The notes: generated by a model not told the origin, from the sequence alone. A stretch of DNA of 44,891 nucleotides from Streptosporangiales bacterium (GCA_009379955.1 WHST01000047.1:1-44891); one strand, 5' to 3'; counted from the first letter of the stretch, positions 9,186-19,528 are shown. Program-made: numbers and translations.

Positions 9186-9224
9186 GCCACCGGCCGGTGA
9201 CCCCACGTGGCGGCGTCGTCCTGG

Positions 9225-12200
9225 CTATGACCAACGCGATGCGTCCACGTGGGGGCGGACTGCGCCGCTCCCGGTGGCCCAGGCGGCGATGCGGTCGGCG
9301 ACGGAGCCGGGGTTCCTGGCCCACCTCAGATGGCCGGGCGCGGGCCCGTCGGGCGCGTGGTGCCAGCGGTCGACGCGGGCGCCGCGGAGCTTGCCGCACA
9401 GGTGGTCGACGGAGCTCGTCGGCGCCAGGTCGTCGCCGGCCATCGTGATCGCGAGCACCGGCACGCGGACCCGCGCGACCAGCGGGTCGAGGTCGACTCC
9501 GTCGACGACGTAGCGGCCGGTGCGCGCGTTGCGGGCCCAGTCGCGCATCAGCGCGGCGGGCTGCGCTCCGCCGAACCCGAAGCGGTCGCCCGGCCAGTGA
9601 CCGGAGAGCCGGCTGGTCAGGTCGACGAACTGGGAGAGGCCGAGCACCGAGAGCCGCCGGCGCACGTTCGGGAAGCCGCCGAAGAAGGCGGTGCCGCTGG
9701 CGACGAGGACGATTCCGTCGACGTCGTCGGGGTGGGTGGCGGCGTACAGCACGGCGAGCTGCCCGCCGATGCTGCTGCCGCCGACCAGCAACCTGCGGCC
9801 CGGCAGCAGGTCGCGCACGGCGGCGAGCGTGTCGGGCACGTCGGTCGCGAGGAGGCTGCCGTAGCCGACCGACGCCGTGCGCGGCTCGACGGTCGAGTCG
9901 CCCTGGCCCGGCAGGTCGGGCAGCGCGACGGAGATGCCGCGGTCGGCGAGCGCGTCGGCGAAGCGTGTGTAGTACGTGGCCGCCACGCCGAGCGCCGGCC
10001 AGAACACGAGCACCGGGCCGTCGTCGTCGCGCAGGACCATGCGGACGGGGACGACGCGACCGGAGGCCGTGGGCACCTGCTGGGTGACGTGGCGCACCAC
10101 CGGAGCGGCCGCGTCGGACGGTGCCGGGTCGGCGAGGCCGGGCGCCGCGAGCGAGGGGGTCGCGCCCGCCGGTGGCGGCGACTCGTGCAGCCCGATCCGC
10201 CGATGGACGCGGCGCAGCCAGCGGGGCGCCCACCAGTTGGCCCGGCCGAGCAGCGACATCGTCGCCGGGACGAGCAGGCAGCGCACGAGGGTCGCGTCGA
10301 CGGCCACGGCGACGCACATCGCCAACCCCATCTGCTTGATCATGACGAGCTCCCCGGACACGAAGCCCGCGCACACGACGATGATCAGCAGCGCGGCGGA
10401 GGTGATGATGCGTCCGCTGCGCTGCAGGCCGATGGTCACCGCCCGCTTGTTGTCGCCGGTCGCGTCGTACGCCTCCTTGATCCGCGACAGCAGGAAGACC
10501 TCGTAGTCCATGGAGAGGCCGAAGGCGAACGCGAACACCAGGATCGGCACGAACAGGTCGAGCGAGCCCGGCGGGTCGAAGCCGAGCAGATCGGAGAGGT
10601 GACCCTCCTGGAAGACGAGGACGAGCATGCCGAACGTCGCGCCGAGCGACAGCGCGTCCATGACCAGCGCCTTGACCGGGATGAGGATCGACCCCGTCAT
10701 GAGGAACAGCAGCAGGAACGTCGCGATCCCGATGATCGCGAGTCCCCACGGCAGCCGGTCGGCGATCTCGGCCTTCAGGTCGACGAGGAGCGCGGCGGAT
10801 CCGGTGACGTAGACCGCGAAGTCGGGACGGTCGGCCCAGATCGCGCGGACGACCTTCTCGCCGGCCTCCTCCCTGGTCTGGCCCGCCGCCGGGTCGTCGG
10901 GGTACACGTCGAGCACCGCGACGCCGTTGCCCAGATCGCCCGCGCGCACGCGGTTGACGCCAGGTAGGTCGGCGACAGTCTGCCTGCCGTACGCGCCGAG
11001 CTCGGCGCGCGGCACCTCGGCGACGACGCTGACGGGTTCGCTGCCGCCGCCGGGAAAGCGGTCCTCCTGGGCGTCGGCGACGATCCTGCTCTCCGAGGAC
11101 CTGGGCAGCGCGGTGTGGTCGACGCCGCCGAACTTCGCGTCGAGGAACGGCGAGCCGGCGAACAGCAGCAGCCCCGCGACCACGATCGCGACGAGCGGCG
11201 CCACCTTCTGCGTGCCCCGCGAGATCCGGGAGAAGAAGCCCTCGTCGGGGACCGGTCGAGTCGGCGCCTTGATCCAGCGCCCGGCGAGACCGAGCAGGGC
11301 GGGGACGAGGGTGAGGGCCGCGAGCGCCGCGATGACGATCACACTGATGCCCGCGAGCGCGAACGCGTGGAACATCGGTGTCTTGAACGCGAACATGCCG
11401 CTCAACGCCGCCGCGACGGTGAGCGCGGAGAAGCAGACGGTGCGGCCGGCTGCCGCGATGGCGCGTCCGGTCGCCGCACGGCCGTCGAGACCGTGCCCAC
11501 GTTCCTCGCGGTAGCGGCTGACGACCAGCAGCGCGTAGTCGATGGACAGGCCGAGGCCCATGATCGTGGTGATCGAGATCGCGTTGGAGTCGATGTCGAT
11601 CACGTACGTGAAGCCGAGCAGCGCGAGCAGTGACCCGGCGACCGCGCCCACCGTGCCGACCAGGGGCAGCAGCGCCGCGACGATGCCGCCGAACACCAGG
11701 ACGAGCAGCACCAGCGTGATCGGGAACGCGATCAGTTCGCCGCGCCTGATGTCGTGCTCGATCTGGGTGGTGAAGTCGCGGAACACCGCGGTCGTGCCGC
11801 CGACCTTCACGTCGACGCCCGACACCTCGTCCGAGAGCCGCTCCAGCCGCTCGCGGACGAGATCGTGCGCCTCGTCCGCGGCCGAACCGGACAGCGTGTT
11901 GTCGAGCTCGACGAGCACCAGGCTCGCCTCGCCGTCCTCGGAGCGCATCGACGGCGTGCGCGTGGAGTACCAGTCGACCGCGGAGAGCACATGCGGCTGG
12001 GTGCGCACGTCACCGACCGCCTCGGTGACCGCGGTGCGCAGTGACGGGTCGTCGACGTCGTGCCCGTCGACGAGCACCACCACCCGCTCGCCGGCCCCCG
12101 CGACGTCCTCCACCAGGTCTGTGCCGCGCACCGACTCGCTGCCGGGCGTGGCGTAGTCGGACTCGGCGAGCCGGTCGAAGACCTTCGAGCCGATGCCGAA

Positions 12201-12281
12201 GCCCACGAGGATCAGGGCGAGCCAGGCGATCACGATCAGGCGGTTGTGTCGGTGGCAGAACCGACCGAGGGCGTCGAGCAC
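9225..12281 (-). CDS. MMPL (RND-type) transporter fused to an alpha/beta hydrolase
   Basis: One uninterrupted frame of 1018 residues. Residues 1 to about 700 form a full MMPL transporter: TM1 at about 14-32, a periplasmic loop, a bundle of membrane segments at about 183-335 with [15 protein letters not shown] (Asp248-Tyr249), a second loop, and a second bundle at about 510-675 with [15 protein letters not shown] (Asp592-Tyr593). These Asp-Tyr pairs are the proton-relay residues of the family. A Pro/Ala-rich linker (about 701-730) leads to an alpha/beta hydrolase domain (about 730-1005) with a GSSIG nucleophile elbow (Ser837), candidate acid Asp950/951 and candidate His984. MMPL proteins export lipids or other hydrophobic compounds; the fused hydrolase suggests cleavage or transfer of an acyl group coupled to export. 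Start is GTG; the substrate is not known. Divergent from rarA. Confidence 0.9.
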   Translation of the reverse strand: MLDALGRFCHRHNRLIVIAWLALILVGFGIGSKVFDRLAESDYATPGSESVRGTDLVEDVAGAGERVVVLVDGHDVDDPSLRTAVTEAVGDVRTQPHVLSAVDWYSTRTPSMRSEDGEASLVLVELDNTLSGSAADEAHDLVRERLERLSDEVSGVDVKVGGTTAVFRDFTTQIEHDIRRGELIAFPITLVLLVLVFGGIVAALLPLVGTVGAVAGSLLALLGFTYVIDIDSNAISITTIMGLGLSIDYALLVVSRYREERGHGLDGRAATGRAIAAAGRTVCFSALTVAAALSGMFAFKTPMFHAFALAGISVIVIAALAALTLVPALLGLAGRWIKAPTRPVPDEGFFSRISRGTQKVAPLVAIVVAGLLLFAGSPFLDAKFGGVDHTALPRSSESRIVADAQEDRFPGGGSEPVSVVAEVPRAELGAYGRQTVADLPGVNRVRAGDLGNGVAVLDVYPDDPAAGQTREEAGEKVVRAIWADRPDFAVYVTGSAALLVDLKAEIADRLPWGLAIIGIATFLLLFLMTGSILIPVKALVMDALSLGATFGMLVLVFQEGHLSDLLGFDPPGSLDLFVPILVFAFAFGLSMDYEVFLLSRIKEAYDATGDNKRAVTIGLQRSGRIITSAALLIIVVCAGFVSGELVMIKQMGLAMCVAVAVDATLVRCLLVPATMSLLGRANWWAPRWLRRVHRRIGLHESPPPAGATPSLAAPGLADPAPSDAAAPVVRHVTQQVPTASGRVVPVRMVLRDDDGPVLVFWPALGVAATYYTRFADALADRGISVALPDLPGQGDSTVEPRTASVGYGSLLATDVPDTLAAVRDLLPGRRLLVGGSSIGGQLAVLYAATHPDDVDGIVLVASGTAFFGGFPNVRRRLSVLGLSQFVDLTSRLSGHWPGDRFGFGGAQPAALMRDWARNARTGRYVVDGVDLDPLVARVRVPVLAITMAGDDLAPTSSVDHLCGKLRGARVDRWHHAPDGPAPGHLRWARNPGSVADRIAAWATGSGAVRPHVDASRWS

Positions 12282-12339
12282 GCCGTTACGTTATCCCCCG
12301 CCGACGCGACCTCCGGTGGCGGTGAAGCCCCAACCCCCG

Positions 12340-12425
12340 CCGGGGTCCCCAGTGGGGGTAGGCACGACGACCGGGGTCCCCAGCGGGGAGTAGGCGCCAC
12401 GACCGGGGACCCCGGCGGCTGGTGG
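12340..12425. repeat. 31-bp-period GGGGTCCCC repeat array, locus 1
   Basis: Units begin at 12340 (31 nt), 12371 (32 nt) and 12403 (partial). Each starts CCGGGGTCCCC or CCGGGGACCCC followed by AG and a G-run, then GGC..ACGA. Every unit contains a self-complementary GGGGTCCCC. The same unit in the opposite orientation forms an array at 26174-26262. Here the array fills the promoter region between the divergent MMPL-hydrolase and rarA genes. Confidence 0.8.
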
Positions 12426-12467
12426 TCTGCGGCGGCGGGCGTCAGGGGCGGGCGTTACGGTGAGCGC

Positions 12468-13825
12468 GTGGGTGACCAGGACAGTCTCTTCGAGGACGCG
12501 CGAGAGCGCGCCGAGGTGGCGCAACAGCCGCTGGCAGTACGCATGCGCCCGCGCGGCCTCGACGAGGTCGTGGGCCAGCAGCACCTGCTGCGTCCCGGCG
12601 CGCCGCTGCGCCGCCTCGTGGAGAGCGACGCCCCCATGTCGCTGCTGCTGTGGGGGCCGCCGGGCACCGGCAAGACCACCCTCGCGTACGTCGTCTCGCT
12701 CGCGACCAAGCGCACGTTCGTCGAGCTGTCGGCCGTCACGTCCGGGGTCAAGGACGTCCGCGCGGTGGTCGAGCAGGCGCGGCGCGAGCTCGGCATGAGT
12801 GGCCGGCAGACCGTGCTGTTCGTCGACGAGGTGCACCGGTTCAACAAGACCCAGCAGGACGCGCTGCTGCCGTCCGTCGAGAACCGCTGGGTCACGTTCA
12901 TCGGCGCGACCACGGAGAACCCCTTCTTCTCCGTGGTGAGCCCGCTGCTCTCACGCTCGCTGCTGTTGAGCCTCGAACCGCTGACCGACGACGACGTCAG
13001 CGCCGTCGTCCGCCGTGCGCTCACCGAGCCGCGCGGCCTGGGGGGAGAGGTGACGCTCCCCGACGACACCGAGGAGCACCTGGTCCGGCTCGCCGCGGCG
13101 ACGCCCGTCGCGCGCTCACCTACCTCGAGGCCGCCGCCGGGGCGGCGACGAGCCGCGGCATGTCCGAGGTGTCGCTCGAGATCCTCGAGCAGGCGGTCGA
13201 CCGGGCCGCGGTGCGCTACGACCGCGACGGCGACCAGCACTACGACGTCGCGAGCGCGTTGATCAAGAGCCTGCGCGGCAGCGACGTCGACGCCGCGCTG
13301 CACTACCTGGCGCGGATGATCGTGGCGGGGGAGGATCCGCGGTTCATCGCCCGCCGGCTGGTGATCCTCGCGAGCGAGGACATCGGCATGGCCGACCCGA
13401 CCGCGCTGCAGACCGCCGTCGCGGCGGCCGACGCGGTGGCCATGATCGGCTTCCCCGAGGCGACCCTCACCCTCGCGCACGCCGTCGTCCACCTCGCGCT
13501 CGCGCCGAAGTCCAACGCTGTGACCAAGGCGATCGGCGCCGCGATGGACGACGTCCGCGCGGGGCGCGCCGGGCTGGTGCCCACGCACCTGCGCGACTCC
13601 CACTACCAGGGGGCGAAGAAGCTGCAGCACGGTCAGGGCTACGCCTACCCGCACGACCACCCCGGCGGCGTCGTCAGGCAGCAGTACGCGCCGGATACGG
13701 TGGCCGACAGGGTGTACTACGAGCCGACGACCCACGGCACCGAACGCCACTACGCCGAGGTGCTCGGCAGGATCCGCGGCATCCTGCGCGGCGACGGCGG
13801 GGTGAGCGAAGGAGCTGACGAGTGA
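12468..13825 (+). pseudogene. rarA: Replication-associated recombination protein A (AAA ATPase), frameshifted as read
   Basis: RarA/MgsA clamp-loader-like ATPase acting at stalled replication forks. The first part, from GTG 12468, carries Walker A ([13 protein letters not shown]), Walker B ([10 protein letters not shown]) and sensor 1 ([11 protein letters not shown]). At about 13095-13102 the frame breaks: the expected segment with [11 protein letters not shown] reads on in the frame starting at 13100 and then continues intact to the stop at 13825 (including [19 protein letters not shown]). Total length is 1358 nt, one base short of 453 codons, so a single missing base explains it. It is either a sequencing error or a real inactivating deletion; no slippery heptamer is seen. 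Both halves are otherwise well conserved, which favours an error or a very recent event. Confidence 0.8.
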
Positions 13826-13922
13826 GCCGGAGGTAGGAGTCGCGTTGCGACGGTGCCCGCTGCGGACGCCGTCGCGAGTCCTGCCGGAGGTGAGCGAGGA
13901 AGCGGTCGCGGGGCGGGGAGAC

Positions 13923-13964
13923 CGAGGAGTCATGACCCGCCGGGGGTAGGGTCGTCACTCCTCG
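13923..13964. promoter_or_regulatory. Long hairpin between rarA and the small membrane protein gene
   Basis: Arms CGAGGAGT (13923-13930) and ACTCCTCG (13957-13964) and inner arms GACCC (13934-13938) and GGGTC (13949-13953) share one axis, with a partly paired CAT/GTC between and a 10-nt loop. It could terminate rarA transcription or be an operator for the next gene. A weaker hairpin (GCGACGG/CCGTCGC, about 13852-13881) lies just upstream. Confidence 0.45.
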
Positions 13965-13987
13965 TGTCAGCCCATCCTGGAGGGACC

Positions 13988-14278
13988 ATGAACCGACCGG
14001 CCAGGCTCGTCGCGATCGGCTTCGTCCTGGGGGTCGTCGCCACCAGACGGCTCGGTCGGCGCGGCCGCAGGAACCGCCGCCGCGCCACCTGGCAGCGCGC
14101 GGCCATGGAGGCCGTCACGCTCGCGTTCGCCGTCAAGGAGATCGCGAACGAGCTGGAGTCTTATGAGGCGCGCAGGGAAATCACGTCGCGCCGGCCTGCC
14201 GGTGTCGTGGATCCTGCGAAGGGGACGCGCGAGCTGACCTCGAGCGGCGCGGTCACGCGCGACAGAACCGAAGGGTGA
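13988..14278 (+). CDS. Small membrane-associated protein, function unknown
   Basis: Protein of 96 residues. A short hydrophobic stretch (about 6-18) is followed at once by a very basic cluster ([13 protein letters not shown]), then an amphipathic helix (about 33-60) and a polar tail. The layout suggests a one-segment membrane protein with a cytoplasmic basic region. The ATG at 13988 has an excellent GGAGGG site 4 nt upstream, which supports a real gene. A small conserved membrane protein in this place, between rarA and alaS, is also known in Streptomyces, but I cannot name a family. Its stop lies 11 bp before the alaS start. Confidence 0.7.
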   Translation: MNRPARLVAIGFVLGVVATRRLGRRGRRNRRRATWQRAAMEAVTLAFAVKEIANELESYEARREITSRRPAGVVDPAKGTRELTSSGAVTRDRTEG

Positions 14279-14289
14279 GGGAGACCGGC

Positions 14290-16962
14290 ATGAAGACGGC
14301 AGAGATCGCACGGAGGTTCGTGCGCTTCTTCGAGGAGCGCGGTCACACGGTCGTGCCCTCGGCCGCCCTGCCGTTCGACGACCCGACCCTGCTGTTCGTC
14401 AACGCGGGCATGGTCCCGTTCAAGCCGTTCTTCCTCGGTGACGAGCGGCCGCCGTACGACCGTGCGGTGAGCGTGCAGAAGTGTGTCCGCACGCTCGACA
14501 TCGAAGAGGTCGGCAAGACCACCAGGCACGGCTCGTTCTTCCAGATGAACGGCAACTTCTCCTTCGGCGACTACTTCAAGGAACAGGCGATCGAGTACGC
14601 CTGGGAGCTCGTCACCAAGCCGCAGTCCGAGGGCGGGTACGGGTTCGAGGAGAGCCGGCTGTGGCCCACCGTCTACAAGGACGACGACGAGGCGTACGAC
14701 CTCTGGAAGCAGCTCACCGGCCTCCCCGACGAGCGCATCGTGCGGCGCGGCATGGTCGACAACTTCTGGTCGATGGGCGTCCCCGGCCCGTGCGGTCCGT
14801 GCAGTGAGATCTTCTACGACCGTGGCCCCGCCTACGGCAAGGAGGGCGGTCCGGACGTCGACGAGGACCGCTACATGGAGATCTGGAACCTCGTCTTCAT
14901 GCAGAACCTCCGCGGCCCGGGCGAGGGCAAGGAGGACTTCCCGATCGTCGGCGAGCTGCCGGCGAAGAACATCGACACCGGCATGGGCCTGGAACGCGTC
15001 GCGTACCTCCTGCAGGGCGTCGACAACCTCTACGAGATCGACGAGGTGCGGCCGGTCCTCGACCGGGCGTCGGAGGTCTCCGGGCGCCGCTACGGCGCGG
15101 ACCACGAGGACGACGTGCGCCTGCGGGTCATCGCCGACCATGTGCGCACGGCGCTGATGATCGTCAGTGACGGTGTCATGCCGGGCAACGAGGGCCGTGG
15201 CTACGTCCTGCGCCGGATCCTGCGCCGCGCGGTCCGCGGCATGCGGCTGCTCGGCGTCGACGAGCCGACCATGCCCGAGCTGCTGCCGGCGAGCAAGGAC
15301 GTCATGCGCGGCACCTACCCGGAGCTCGGCACCGACTGGGCGCGCATCTCCGAGGTGGTCTACGCCGAGGAGGAGATGTTCCGGCAGACCCTGCGCACCG
15401 GCACGCAGATCTTCGAGCAGGCGGCGCGCGAGACCAGGGAGTCCGGCGGCGTCGAGCTGCCCGGCGGCCGAGCGTTCCAGCTGCACGACACGTACGGCTT
15501 CCCGATCGACCTCACCCTCGAGATGGCGGGCGAGCAGGGTCTCACCGTCGACGAGGAGGGGTTCCGCCGGCTGATGGCGGAGCAGCGCGACCGGGCGAGG
15601 GCCGACGCGCGGGCGAAGAAGGTCGGCCACGCCGACGTCTCGGTCTACTCGGCGCTGCGCGAGCCCGGCGTCACCGAGTTCACCGGCTACACCGAGCAGG
15701 CCACCGAGTCGCGCGTGCGCGGCATCGTCTCCGGCGGTGTCTCCGTGCCGGTCGCCACCGAGGGCGAGCAGGTCGAGCTCGTGCTCGACCGCACCCCGTT
15801 CTACGCCGAGAGCGGTGGTCAGCTCGCCGACCACGGCCGCATCAGGGCGGGCGGCGCGACGTTCGACGTCCACGACGTCCAGGCGCCGGTGCCCGGACTC
15901 GTCGTCCACCGTGGCACGGTCGCGTCGGGCGAGCTGCGGGTCGGCGACGAGGTCTACGGCGAGGTCGAGGCGACGCGCCGCCGGTCGATCTCGCGCTCGC
16001 ACACCGCGACGCACATGGTGCACAAGGCGGTGCGCGAGATCCTCGGTGACACCGCCACGCAGGCGGGCTCGGAGAACGCGCCTGGGCGGCTGCGGTTCGA
16101 CTTCGCCGCGGCCTCGCCTCCGCCGCCCTCGACGCTGCAGCAGGCGGAGGAGCGGATCAACTCGTTGGTGGCCGAGGACCTCCAGGTCGAGGCGGCGGTG
16201 CTGCCCAAGGACCAGGCGCTCGCGATGGGAGCGATGGCGCTGTTCGGCCAGAAGTACGGCGACGAGGTGCGCATGGTCTCCGTCGGGGGGCCGTGGTCGC
16301 GCGAGCTGTGCGGCGGCACGCACGCCGCACACACGTCCCTGCTCGGCGTCGTCAAGCTGCTCGGCGAGTCGTCGATCGGCTCCGGGGTCCGCCGCGTCGA
16401 GGCCCTCGTCGGCACCGACGCGATGAGTCACCTGAGCCGCGAGAGCCTGCTCGTCTCGCAGCTCTCCGACCTGCTCAAGGTGCCGCGCACCGACCTGCGC
16501 GACCGCGTCGAGCAGACCGTCAACCGGCTCCGCGACGCGGAGAAGGAGATCGCCAGGCTGCGGTCCGCTCAGCTGCTGCAGGATGCGGGCGCGCTGCTCG
16601 AGGCGGTGCACGACGTCGGCGGTGTCAGCGTCCTCACCCACCAGGCTCCCGACGGCACGGCCGTCGACGACCTGCGCCGGCTCGCGCTCGACCTGCGCGG
16701 CCGGCTCGGTGACCGTCCCGCGGTCGTCGTGCTCGCCGGCGTGGCGAACGACCGGCCCGGGCTCGTCGTGGCCGTGACGGAGAAGGGCCGTGACAGCGGC
16801 CTGCGCGCGGGCCGCCTGGTCGGCGTCGGCGCGAAGGTGCTCGGCGGCGGTGGCGGCGGCAAGGACGACGTCGCGCAGGGCGGCGGCACCCGGCCCGAGG
16901 CGGTCGGCGAGGCGCTGGCCGCGGTGGAGCGCGAGATCGGCACGACGGCGGCCGGTGGCTGA
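14290..16962 (+). CDS. alaS: Alanyl-tRNA synthetase
   Basis: Class II AlaRS of 890 residues. Catalytic core with [25 protein letters not shown] near residue 80, tRNA recognition region, then the editing domain with [12 protein letters not shown] (HxxxH) and CGGTH, which together bind zinc and clear Ser-tRNA-Ala and Gly-tRNA-Ala, and a C-terminal C-Ala domain ending in a glycine run (GGGGGGKDD). ATG 14290 is preferred to an upstream in-frame start at 14275 because GAGGGAGA lies 5 nt upstream and the family begins MKTAEI-R-RF. The stop overlaps a possible GTG start of ruvX. Confidence 0.97.
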   Translation: MKTAEIARRFVRFFEERGHTVVPSAALPFDDPTLLFVNAGMVPFKPFFLGDERPPYDRAVSVQKCVRTLDIEEVGKTTRHGSFFQMNGNFSFGDYFKEQAIEYAWELVTKPQSEGGYGFEESRLWPTVYKDDDEAYDLWKQLTGLPDERIVRRGMVDNFWSMGVPGPCGPCSEIFYDRGPAYGKEGGPDVDEDRYMEIWNLVFMQNLRGPGEGKEDFPIVGELPAKNIDTGMGLERVAYLLQGVDNLYEIDEVRPVLDRASEVSGRRYGADHEDDVRLRVIADHVRTALMIVSDGVMPGNEGRGYVLRRILRRAVRGMRLLGVDEPTMPELLPASKDVMRGTYPELGTDWARISEVVYAEEEMFRQTLRTGTQIFEQAARETRESGGVELPGGRAFQLHDTYGFPIDLTLEMAGEQGLTVDEEGFRRLMAEQRDRARADARAKKVGHADVSVYSALREPGVTEFTGYTEQATESRVRGIVSGGVSVPVATEGEQVELVLDRTPFYAESGGQLADHGRIRAGGATFDVHDVQAPVPGLVVHRGTVASGELRVGDEVYGEVEATRRRSISRSHTATHMVHKAVREILGDTATQAGSENAPGRLRFDFAAASPPPPSTLQQAEERINSLVAEDLQVEAAVLPKDQALAMGAMALFGQKYGDEVRMVSVGGPWSRELCGGTHAAHTSLLGVVKLLGESSIGSGVRRVEALVGTDAMSHLSRESLLVSQLSDLLKVPRTDLRDRVEQTVNRLRDAEKEIARLRSAQLLQDAGALLEAVHDVGGVSVLTHQAPDGTAVDDLRRLALDLRGRLGDRPAVVVLAGVANDRPGLVVAVTEKGRDSGLRAGRLVGVGAKVLGGGGGGKDDVAQGGGTRPEAVGEALAAVEREIGTTAAGG

Positions 16963-16969
16963 ACCCGCG

Positions 16970-17428
16970 ATGCGCCGCGGTGCGCGGATCGGCGTCGACG
17001 TCGGCACCGTCCGGGTGGGCGTCGCCGCATGCGACCCTGACGGCGTGCTCGCGACCCCGGTGACCACGCTCGACCGCGGTCGCGGCGACGTCGACGCACT
17101 CGTCGAGCTGGTGGGTGAGCACGAGGCGATCGAGGCGGTCGTCGGTCTCCCTCTCTCACTCTCCGGGCGCGAGGGGCCCGCGGCGACCGCGGCGCGCGCC
17201 TACGCCGCCACGCTCGCGACACGCCTGGCACCCGTACCTGTACGGATGGTAGACGAGCGACTGAGTACGGTGACTGCCGAACACGGGCTGCGTACCGCTG
17301 GGGTTGCGGGGCGGTCACGACGTAGAGTTATCGATCGGATGGCAGCGGTCGTCATCTTGCAGACCGCACTGGACGCCGAGCGGCAGATCGGGGAACCGCC
17401 CGGCCAGATCGTCCCGGGAGAGGGATGA
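16970..17428 (+). CDS. ruvX: RuvX/YqgF-type Holliday junction resolvase homolog
   Basis: RNase H-fold protein of about 152 residues. Conserved segments: IGVDVGTVRVGVAACDPDG with the first acidic residue, VVGLPLSLSGREG, and VDERLSTVTAE with the second acidic pair. The family takes part in 16S rRNA 5' maturation in some bacteria and resembles Holliday junction resolvases. The start is either ATG 16970, which gives the MRRGxxIGVDVG N-terminus of relatives, or GTG 16955, which would overlap alaS by 8 nt. Its stop overlaps the mltG ATG (ATGA), consistent with the conserved alaS-ruvX-mltG-aroE order. Confidence 0.9.
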   Translation: MRRGARIGVDVGTVRVGVAACDPDGVLATPVTTLDRGRGDVDALVELVGEHEAIEAVVGLPLSLSGREGPAATAARAYAATLATRLAPVPVRMVDERLSTVTAEHGLRTAGVAGRSRRRVIDRMAAVVILQTALDAERQIGEPPGQIVPGEG

Positions 17429-18561
17429 ACGAGCTGGACCTCGACCTCGGCTTCACCGAGGAGGAGGCGCCGCGACCCCGAAGCCGGCGCCACGCGCGGC
17501 GCCGGCGGGAGCGTCGGCGTCGGCGGAAGGGCCGGGCGGCCGCCGCGATCGCGTTCTTCGTGATCGTCGGTGTGCTCGGTGGCCTCGTCTGGGGCGGGTA
17601 CACCGTCGTCCAGGCAGTCACTGACGTGCCCGACTACACCGGCGCGGGCTCGGGCATGGTGACCTTCCAGGTCGAGTCGGGCCAGTCGACGCGGTCCATC
17701 GCGACCGACCTGGAGAAGGCCGGCGTCGTGAAGAGCGCCAAGGCCTTCCGCAAGGCGGCCGAGGACGACCCCGCCTCGATGAACATCCAGCCGGGTCACT
17801 ACAAGCTCAACAAGCACATGGCCGCCGCGCTCGCGCTCGACAAGCTGCTCGACCCGGCCGCGAAGATCCAGTGGCGGGTGACCGTCCCCGAGGGCCTGCG
17901 GGCGAGCAAGGTGCTCGCGCTGCTCGCGAAGAAGACCGAGATGCCGGTGTCGAAGTTCCAGGCCGCCGCGAAGGACGCGAGCACGCTCGGGCTGCCGGCC
18001 TCGGCGAAGGGCAAGGTCGAGGGGTACCTGTTCCCCGCGACGTACGAGTTCCCGCCGGGCTCGACCCCGTCGACCATCCTGCAGGCGATGGTGGAGCGTT
18101 ACCTCCAGGAGGAGGCGAACCTCCAGCTCGCGACGCGGGCGAAGGCGGTCGGCCTGACCCCGCACGAGGCGCTGACGCTGGCGAGCATGCTCGAGGCCGA
18201 GGTGAAGACCAAGGACTTCACCAAGGTGTCGCGGGTGGTGTTCAACAGGTTGCACAAGGGCATGCGCATCCAGTTCGACAGCACGGTGCTGTACGCGCTC
18301 AACAAGTCGACGTACCACGTCACGCACGACGACCTCGACGTGAACTCGCCGTACAACACCTACCGCAACGACGGGTTGCCACCCGGTCCCGTCGGCAACC
18401 CGGGTTCCGCGGCGATCAAGGCCGCGCTCAGCCCCGCCACCGGTCCCTGGCTGTACTTCGTCACCACCAACCTCGAGACCGGTGAGACGAAGTTCACCGA
18501 CGACCCCGCCGAGTTCAAGCGGTTCAAGGAAGAGTTCAAGAGGAATCGGGACGGTGGCTAG
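17425..18561 (+). CDS. mltG: Endolytic murein transglycosylase
   Basis: YceG/MltG protein of 378 residues that cleaves nascent peptidoglycan glycan strands and so sets their length. An Arg-rich cytoplasmic N-terminus (about 16-36) precedes a single membrane segment (about 38-62). A LysM-like region (VESGQSTRSIATDLEKAGVV) and the catalytic YceG domain follow, with the active-site Glu expected in ASMLEAEVK and the family motifs YLFPATYEFP, PYNTYRNDGLPPGPVGNPG and YFVTTNLETGE. ATG start in the ruvX stop; the 3' end overlaps aroE by 8 nt. Confidence 0.95.
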   Translation: MNELDLDLGFTEEEAPRPRSRRHARRRRERRRRRKGRAAAAIAFFVIVGVLGGLVWGGYTVVQAVTDVPDYTGAGSGMVTFQVESGQSTRSIATDLEKAGVVKSAKAFRKAAEDDPASMNIQPGHYKLNKHMAAALALDKLLDPAAKIQWRVTVPEGLRASKVLALLAKKTEMPVSKFQAAAKDASTLGLPASAKGKVEGYLFPATYEFPPGSTPSTILQAMVERYLQEEANLQLATRAKAVGLTPHEALTLASMLEAEVKTKDFTKVSRVVFNRLHKGMRIQFDSTVLYALNKSTYHVTHDDLDVNSPYNTYRNDGLPPGPVGNPGSAAIKAALSPATGPWLYFVTTNLETGETKFTDDPAEFKRFKEEFKRNRDGG

Positions 18562-19372
18562 AGCGGCGGTCCTCGGCTCGCCCGTCACGCACTCGCTGTC
18601 GCCCGTCCTGCACCGGGCCGCCTACGCCGAACTCGGGCTCGACTGGTCGTACGAGGCAATCGAGTGCGGCGAGGACGAGCTGCCAGGCTTCGTGTCCGGG
18701 CTCGACGACTCGTGGGCGGGCCTGTCGCTCACCATGCCGCTCAAGCGGGTCGCGCTCGACGTGGCCGACTCCGTGACGCCGCTGGCGAGAGACGTCGGCG
18801 CCGCCAACACCCTCGTGCTGGGCGACGGGCGGACGGCCGACAACACCGACGTGCCCGGCCTCCGGGTCGCCCTCACCGAGGCGGGCCTGAATCGGCCGCG
18901 ACGCCCTGTCCTGCTGGGCGGCGGCGCGACCGCGTGCTCCGCGGCCGCTGCGCTTGCCGGCCTCGGCGCGACCGGCGTCGTCGCCGTCGTCCGCAGCGAG
19001 GCGCGCGCGGCCGAGCTGCGCACGGTGGCGGAGCGGTTCGGCATGACCTGCCGCTTCGCCGGCTGGCCGGGCGACGACGAGCTGTCCGCCGCCGACCTCG
19101 TCGTCTCGACCGTTCCCGGCGGCACGACCGACGCGCTGGTCCCGTACGCCGACCGCGTCGTCGCGCTGTTCGACGTCGCCTACGCCCCCTGGCCGACCGC
19201 GCTCGCCGCGGCGGTGGAGTCGTCGGGCGGCACCGTCGTCGGCGGCTTCGAGCTGCTCCTGCACCAGGCGGCCCTGCAGGTCGTCGCGATGACCGGCCGT
19301 GAGGCGCCCGTCGCCGCGATGCGCAGGGCAGGCGAGACCGAGCTCGCCCGCCGCGCCGGCACCGCGTCCTGA
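18554..19372 (+). CDS. aroE: Shikimate dehydrogenase
   Basis: NADP-dependent reduction of 3-dehydroshikimate to shikimate; 272 residues. N-terminal substrate domain with LGSPVTHSLSPVLH and the catalytic Lys in SLTMPLKRVA, NTDVPG after it, a nucleotide-binding loop LLGGGATACSAA of the form common in Actinobacteria, and the C-terminal GGFELLLHQAALQ. GTG start at 18554 overlaps the end of mltG. A strong palindrome follows the stop by about 20 bp and may end this transcript, separating it from aroC. Confidence 0.93.
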   Translation: MARAAVLGSPVTHSLSPVLHRAAYAELGLDWSYEAIECGEDELPGFVSGLDDSWAGLSLTMPLKRVALDVADSVTPLARDVGAANTLVLGDGRTADNTDVPGLRVALTEAGLNRPRRPVLLGGGATACSAAAALAGLGATGVVAVVRSEARAAELRTVAERFGMTCRFAGWPGDDELSAADLVVSTVPGGTTDALVPYADRVVALFDVAYAPWPTALAAAVESSGGTVVGGFELLLHQAALQVVAMTGREAPVAAMRRAGETELARRAGTAS

Positions 19373-19392
19373 ACCAACGGCCGTTGCCGGGA

Positions 19393-19446
19393 CCCGTCAG
19401 GGGCACCCTCACCGTGCCTGGGCACGGTGAGGGTGCCGCTCACGGG
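19393..19446. repeat. Palindromic repeat, family B, copy 2
   Basis: Perfect 17-bp arms GGCACCCTCACCGTGCC (19402-19418) and its complement (19421-19437) around a 2-nt centre; pairing extends to 19393/19446 with two mismatches. The core matches copy 1 at 8315-8350 with one base different. It lies 20 bp after the aroE stop, so it may serve as a terminator. Confidence 0.85.
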
Positions 19447-19484
19447 GTGCCTGGTCGCCGCCCATTTTTCGAATGGACGTGACC

Positions 19485-19528
19485 AACGTGGACTTCACCT
19501 GGTGCGGGGAAGAGGTGAAGTCCACGTT
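19485..19528. repeat. Palindromic repeat, family A, copy 2
   Basis: Perfect 16-bp arms AACGTGGACTTCACCT (19485-19500) and AGGTGAAGTCCACGTT (19513-19528) with a 12-nt loop (GGTGCGGGGAAG). The left flank GGACGTGACC resembles the TTGACGTGATC that precedes copy 1. It lies between aroE and aroC, 48 bp before the aroC start. Confidence 0.9.

Noticed and set aside
13090-13110. Programmed -1 frameshift in rarA
   Set aside because: No X-XXY-YYZ slippery heptamer is present, and the family is not known to use frameshifting.
14161-17067. A 968-codon open frame antisense to alaS
   Set aside because: Shadow frame; the plus-strand alaS has full motifs and a ribosome site.
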